Shown here: positions 42,767 to 45,632 of the stretch, piece by piece | How the letters are laid out: the number at the start of each line of letters is the position of its first letter | How positions within the stretch are numbered: position 1 is the first letter of the stretch | Virus record (IMG/VR): IMGVR_UViG_3300028490_000014 | Span: 1-45,632 of that record | Origin: a virus | DNA: 45,632 nt | Direction: 5' to 3' (one strand) | Translations under genes and position numbers: made by a program | The notes under the pieces: model-generated | Seen by the model: the letters and a program-made list of their open reading frames with translations, nothing else | Databases searched by the model: none | What the model was told of the DNA's origin: nothing

Positions 42767-43003
42767 TTATTCCCCAAGTTCCCTTAGTAACTCATTATTA
42801 TACTTGATTGCCTTTTCTACATCCAAGTACCTAGATAATAATTCTAAGTACTTAGACTGGTCAAACAGGACTTCTCTTGCAGCAAATGTTATTCGCTTTA
42901 GTAGCTCCTTGCCCTTAAGTATCTTGTACTTTATGGCACTCAAATAGTTCATAGCTAATAGCTCCTCTGGTTCTATGTCATATAAATGCAATGTACTTTT
43001 CAT
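42767..43003 (-). CDS. Hypothetical protein (78 aa)
   Basis: MKSTLHLYDIEPEELLAMNY and a helical, Lys/Leu/Glu-rich body. It overlaps the gene upstream by 4 nt. It is the last gene of the leftward recombination cluster. No family recognised. Confidence 0.6.
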   Translation of the reverse strand: MKSTLHLYDIEPEELLAMNYLSAIKYKILKGKELLKRITFAAREVLFDQSKYLELLSRYLDVEKAIKYNNELLRELGE

Positions 43004-43194
43004 GGTAATGTCCTTGGCTGTTCAAAATCTGACTCTAATATTTCAACACTAATAGTATTGAATCCATTATAGCTTCTTATGGGTATCACGAATCCATGAG
43101 AATTGGTAACATACTTACCGTTACGGACTGGTACATGTATGCACCTCTCTGGATGCTTTAGATTATTGAGCTTAATGTATACTGTCTTCCCCAT
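43000..43194 (-). CDS. Hypothetical protein (64 aa)
   Basis: MGKTVYIKLNNLKHPERCIH then VPVRNGKYVTNSHGFVIPIR, a small beta-rich protein. It overlaps the GIY-YIG-like gene by 23 nt and the downstream gene by 4 nt. Function unknown. Confidence 0.55.
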   Translation of the reverse strand: MGKTVYIKLNNLKHPERCIHVPVRNGKYVTNSHGFVIPIRSYNGFNTISVEILESDFEQPRTLP

Positions 43195-43576
43195 CTAGGA
43201 CTCCTGTAAAATAAGTACCTGCAATATTTAGATTAAGACACTTCTCATCAAAGAGAGCACCACTCCTAAACTGTAAGTCCGTTTCGATATATGACATAGC
43301 TTTTTTAGTATTACACCATGCCACTATCTCCTTGGATGCCAACTCATAGCTGTCTTTTATAGAAGAACTACCTTCGTAGTCCTTCCACTTCAATTCCACC
43401 TCAACCATTCGTCTTGCATTCTTACGCATGCCAACCAAGGGCTTACGCTTCCGTTTGGTTAAGCATAGCTTTTTACCTATATAAAATGATCCATCTGTAT
43501 AGTGGGTAACATAGACAAAGCCTATCTTCCCCTCTGGGAGCTCTGTGACAGGCTCTCCTTTATACGTCCAGTTCAT
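43172..43576 (-). CDS. GIY-YIG-like phage protein
   Basis: 134 aa from the ATG at 43576 (MNWTYKGEPVTELPEGKIGF), chosen over 43609 to limit overlap. GFVYVTHYTDGSFYIGKK recalls the GIY-YIG nuclease start, followed by a basic KRKRKP patch and WKDYEGSSSIKDSY, as in T4-type family members. These proteins are presumed nucleases of DNA metabolism. The second part (CNTKKAMSYIETDLQFRSGA) is family-like as well. Not a proven nuclease. Confidence 0.55.
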   Translation of the reverse strand: MNWTYKGEPVTELPEGKIGFVYVTHYTDGSFYIGKKLCLTKRKRKPLVGMRKNARRMVEVELKWKDYEGSSSIKDSYELASKEIVAWCNTKKAMSYIETDLQFRSGALFDEKCLNLNIAGTYFTGVLDGEDSIH

Positions 43577-43787
43577 TACAACACTCTGGGTTGCTAGGCA
43601 TAGGCTCAAGCCCTGGTAATGGCTCAGTCATCTCTGGCTTATCCTCACCAAAAGTAATAGATGCAGTAACCTTACGCTCCTGTACTATATGTACTTCTCT
43701 TATGTCTCCGTATGCCATAAACTTATCACGAACATACGCCTCTATTGCTACTTCAATGTCTTCACGACTTAATATAATTCTTGCCAT
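43560..43787 (-). CDS. Hypothetical protein (75 aa)
   Basis: MARIILSREDIEVAIEAYVR then FGEDKPEMTEPLPGLEPM. It has an N-terminal helix and a beta hairpin, then a disordered Pro/Glu tail. One-base overlap with the next gene upstream. Function unknown. Confidence 0.55.
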   Translation of the reverse strand: MARIILSREDIEVAIEAYVRDKFMAYGDIREVHIVQERKVTASITFGEDKPEMTEPLPGLEPMPSNPECCNELDV

Positions 43788-44056
43788 TATTCTACTTCCT
43801 TTAAATCTTCTTTTTTTAGACTAGGAATATTGTTATACCTAGACCATATAAATTGTAAACACGCCTCTTCATCTATTCCTGTAAAAAGAGACGGAACCTT
43901 CTTACCTGCAACCAAGAGATGTACGTCATACCATCCTCCATTCTTGGCTGTAAGAGTCCAGGTGTCACCACCTGCCTCTATACTACGCACCGAAGCCTCC
44001 AAATGCTGCTGCAGCTTCTTCTTTACCTGATGATGCACCTGGTTTAGATAGCTCAC
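43787..44056 (-). CDS. Hypothetical protein (up to 89 aa), start uncertain
   Basis: The frame opens at 44056, but that gives a 74-nt overlap with the ssDNA-binding-like gene. A GTG close to that gene's stop (VRSIEAGGDTWTLTA, about 43990) is a plausible start for a protein of about 67 aa. The body contains Trp and aromatic residues (GGWYDVHLLVAGKKVPSLFT). No family recognised. Confidence 0.5.
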   Translation of the reverse strand: MSYLNQVHHQVKKKLQQHLEASVRSIEAGGDTWTLTAKNGGWYDVHLLVAGKKVPSLFTGIDEEACLQFIWSRYNNIPSLKKEDLKEVE

Positions 44057-44666
44057 GGATATCCTTGGTTGGCTCTTTAGCTATAACACCTAAGAATTTA
44101 GATACATCCTGTGTTCTACCCCATGGGAATACTACACCTTCTGTATCTGTCTCACTTCTACCCACCCAAATGATGTTAGCTACGTTACGTGACTCAGTTT
44201 CTTCACTGTACTTATCTTCAAGTGTATCTTGTATGCCAACTACAAGTGTCTTACCTGTTAGGTCTGGGAATACCATTACGTCACGAAGACCATCTTTACC
44301 TTCAATCTTACCTGGCTCTGTTTCCATAGCTTCAAAATTAACACCAACTACTGCACATAATCCACGTACTTGCTTCATACCAAATGTCTCATCTGGATAC
44401 TCAGAACCATCACGTTTCTTAGCCATTCTAGTTGTAAGTCCATTAGCACCTTGGAACCACATAGTCTCTCTCTTTGGATACTTAGACTTTCCGTCTGTAT
44501 ATTCAATAGTAAGCCCTACTGCTTCACTTGATGCTGACTCTGTTACATATGCTACTGTAATTGCTACTGGATATAATCCACTTGGTGTACTGAAACTTGC
44601 TGCTTCTTCTTTGTTAATTGCTTCTGCTGCTTCTACTAATGTGTTATCTACTTTAAAAAATGCCAT
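43983..44666 (-). CDS. ssDNA-binding-like recombination protein, full copy
   Basis: 227 aa, acidic and beta-rich, starting MAFFKVDNTLVEAAEAINKE and ending EEAAAAFGGFGA. The Gly-Phe tail resembles the C-terminal tips of SSB-like proteins that recruit partners. It lies one gene after the Sak4-like ATPase, the usual place of an SSB partner. The N-terminal 100 residues are nearly identical to the partial copy at 1-307. Call is by context and composition. Confidence 0.6.
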   Translation of the reverse strand: MAFFKVDNTLVEAAEAINKEEAASFSTPSGLYPVAITVAYVTESASSEAVGLTIEYTDGKSKYPKRETMWFQGANGLTTRMAKKRDGSEYPDETFGMKQVRGLCAVVGVNFEAMETEPGKIEGKDGLRDVMVFPDLTGKTLVVGIQDTLEDKYSEETESRNVANIIWVGRSETDTEGVVFPWGRTQDVSKFLGVIAKEPTKDIRELSKPGASSGKEEAAAAFGGFGA

Positions 44667-44667
44667 C

Positions 44668-45357
44668 TTATTTTCCTTTAATTATCGAGAGGATACGACC
44701 TAAGTCTGCCTCTTCTTTATTCTCTAGCTTGCGACTACGACTCTTTGCTTCAAATGTACTGCCTGGCTGCGTGTACAATGCACGCTTGCCATCATCGTCT
44801 GATGTCATATAGAATATGAAATCAAAAAGACTTAACATCTTGTTACCGAGCTTCTGTCCTACCATGCTCGGACGGCTACACTCTTTCATGTTTTTTACAT
44901 ATGTTTCTGAGAGAGCTGTCATGAATATGTTATATCCAGCCAAGTCTCTAAACGCTTTAGAAATAGTTACCATTTCTTCTTGCGTAATCATATATAATTT
45001 CATGTTGTCTTGCATTCCCTTATAAACCTTGGGGTCTGCCTTCACTGTTGCCAGCACCAACTCACTGATCTCACTAAGAGAGTCAATGAAAATATTGTCA
45101 AACTTCGATTGATATTCTGGTTTCAATAACTCAGCATAAATCTCATTCAACTCCTTGAGAGTAGTAACATTCACGTATTGTAAATCTTCCATGCCTGGCT
45201 CATCGAGTAAACTCAATAGACCTGACTCAAAAGAAATAATCAGTGTACGCTTAGGGTCAAGGGTACTAGCTAAGGTAGTCTTACCTGTACCTGCAGTCCC
45301 ATAAATCAAACACTTGACTCCACCAACGTGAATATCTTTAGCACCTAATATTTCCAT
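44668..45357 (-). CDS. Sak4-like RecA-fold ATPase, allele 2
   Basis: 229 aa with Walker A GTAGTGKTT (about 21-29) and FDNIFIDSLSE (about 86-96). Same length and layout as the 752-1441 product, but differing at about half of the residues, e.g. HVGGVKCLIYG against HSDGVKALIFS. It is followed almost directly by the ssDNA-binding-like gene, with no HNH gene in between. It represents the HNH-free allele of the locus. Confidence 0.8.
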   Translation of the reverse strand: MEILGAKDIHVGGVKCLIYGTAGTGKTTLASTLDPKRTLIISFESGLLSLLDEPGMEDLQYVNVTTLKELNEIYAELLKPEYQSKFDNIFIDSLSEISELVLATVKADPKVYKGMQDNMKLYMITQEEMVTISKAFRDLAGYNIFMTALSETYVKNMKECSRPSMVGQKLGNKMLSLFDFIFYMTSDDDGKRALYTQPGSTFEAKSRSRKLENKEEADLGRILSIIKGK

Positions 45358-45433
45358 AGGTGACTCCTTTCATAAGGACTGATATATTATCGTGTCCTAG
45401 TGTACTTTTAGAGCCATTACTCCTGGGCTTTTA

Positions 45434-45632
45434 CTACTTCTTACGCTTGATACTTTTCAGAATAGTACCTGCTAATTCTCTCTCTGGCAGAGGGTCTGCA
45501 ATCTTAGAGTTTAATGCTCTGACTTTCTCCTCTACTACCTCATCACTAAGACCATCGTTCATCTTTAAGAGTGCAGCGTATCTAAATAGACTGTTATTTC
45601 TATTACCATCCACTGTCTCTGCGATAAAAAAT
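45434..45632 (-). CDS. Primase/helicase C-terminus, copy 2 (partial)
   Basis: The last about 65 codons of the primase gene, running off the right edge of the window: FIAETVDGNRNNSLFRYAAL to SIKRKK. The protein is identical to the end of the 1523-3559 product except for silent changes I can see. It marks the right end of the repeated segment. Confidence 0.8.
   Translation of the reverse strand, partial: FFIAETVDGNRNNSLFRYAALLKMNDGLSDEVVEEKVRALNSKIADPLPERELAGTILKSIKRKK

Larger units (their letters stand above)
1..45632. repeat. Dispersed 8-mer CTTGGNTG / CANCCAAG, about 147 copies
   Basis: By hand I count about 80 on the plus strand and 67 on the minus strand: N = C in about 67, T in 52, A in 27, G in 1 (18236). 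A random sequence of this length would give 5-6. Copies occur in all frames and in both arms, mean spacing about 310 nt, mostly in genes but also between them (11174, 24328, 32423). Gaps without copies include 11448-13376, 20821-22682 and 26868-28383. Confidence 0.85.
44363..45632. repeat. Right end equals left end: diverged repeat of 1-1721
   Basis: 44363-44677 matches 1-315 at about 98% by eye, and 45411-45632 matches 1501-1721 at about 96%. Between these the two copies differ: the HNH gene (about 450 nt) is only in the left copy, and the ATPase genes are strongly diverged. The register is exact at the edges, so the ends overlap as expected for a circular or circularly permuted genome. Confidence 0.85.

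Noticed and set aside
1-45632. tRNA genes or a diversity-generating retroelement
   Set aside because: I saw no cloverleaf with acceptor and T-arm consensus and no reverse transcriptase or paired template/variable repeats next to the fibre genes.

Overview
The window holds an essentially complete genome of a lytic-type, T7-like podovirus (short-tailed phage) from a low-GC, probably Gram-negative host. The structural arm follows the T7 order of portal, scaffold, capsid, tail tubes A and B, fibre proteins, internal virion proteins and terminase. Lipobox proteins, a GH24 endolysin and a virion transglycosylase point to a Gram-negative host. The host genus cannot be named from the sequence. I find no integrase, no RNA polymerase and no DNA polymerase, so unlike T7 this phage must rely on host polymerases. 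It does encode its own primase/ATPase, SF2 helicase, Cas4/RecB-like nuclease, Sak4-like ATPase and ssDNA-binding-like protein.

Layout. Positions 1-16490 are transcribed leftwards: recombination and replication genes (1-7249), a VWA protein and MoxR-type AAA+ ATPase pair (7246-11106), then a run of very small, tightly overlapping, often membrane-spanning early-type genes (11200-16490). Positions 16511-42696 are transcribed rightwards: head assembly, a large Ig-like/calcium-binding-like protein, a lysis cassette, capsid, tail, fibres, internal virion proteins and terminase. Positions 42767-45632 run leftwards again and continue logically into position 1. The last 1270 bases (44363-45632) correspond to bases 1-1721, so the molecule is most simply a circularly permuted or circular genome of about 44.4 kb. 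The two copies are not the same allele: the flanks are near-identical, the ATPase between them is strongly diverged, and only copy 1 has an HNH gene.

Main observations. (1) The MoxR gene is split inside its P-loop codons by an 865-nt group I intron carrying a NUMOD4/HNH gene. P1 pairing, R and S elements and the terminal G are all visible, and joining the exons restores GxxxxGKT. (2) The 8-mer CTTGGNTG (N = C, T or A, almost never G) occurs about 147 times on the two strands by my hand count, roughly 25 times chance. It lies in all reading frames and also inside the mobile genes, and twice forms an intergenic hairpin with a 4-nt loop. This resembles DNA-uptake or Chi-type genome marks and is the best candidate for an undescribed system. 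(3) Four HNH or HNH-like genes sit at gene junctions, three of them behind their own TATAAT box. (4) Structured non-coding regions lie upstream of the capsid gene and at 4050-4370.

How it works together: the leftward genes prepare, prime and recombine DNA; the rightward genes build the T7-type particle; lysis genes sit between scaffold and capsid. Starts, small genes and functions inferred from short motifs are marked with lower confidence.
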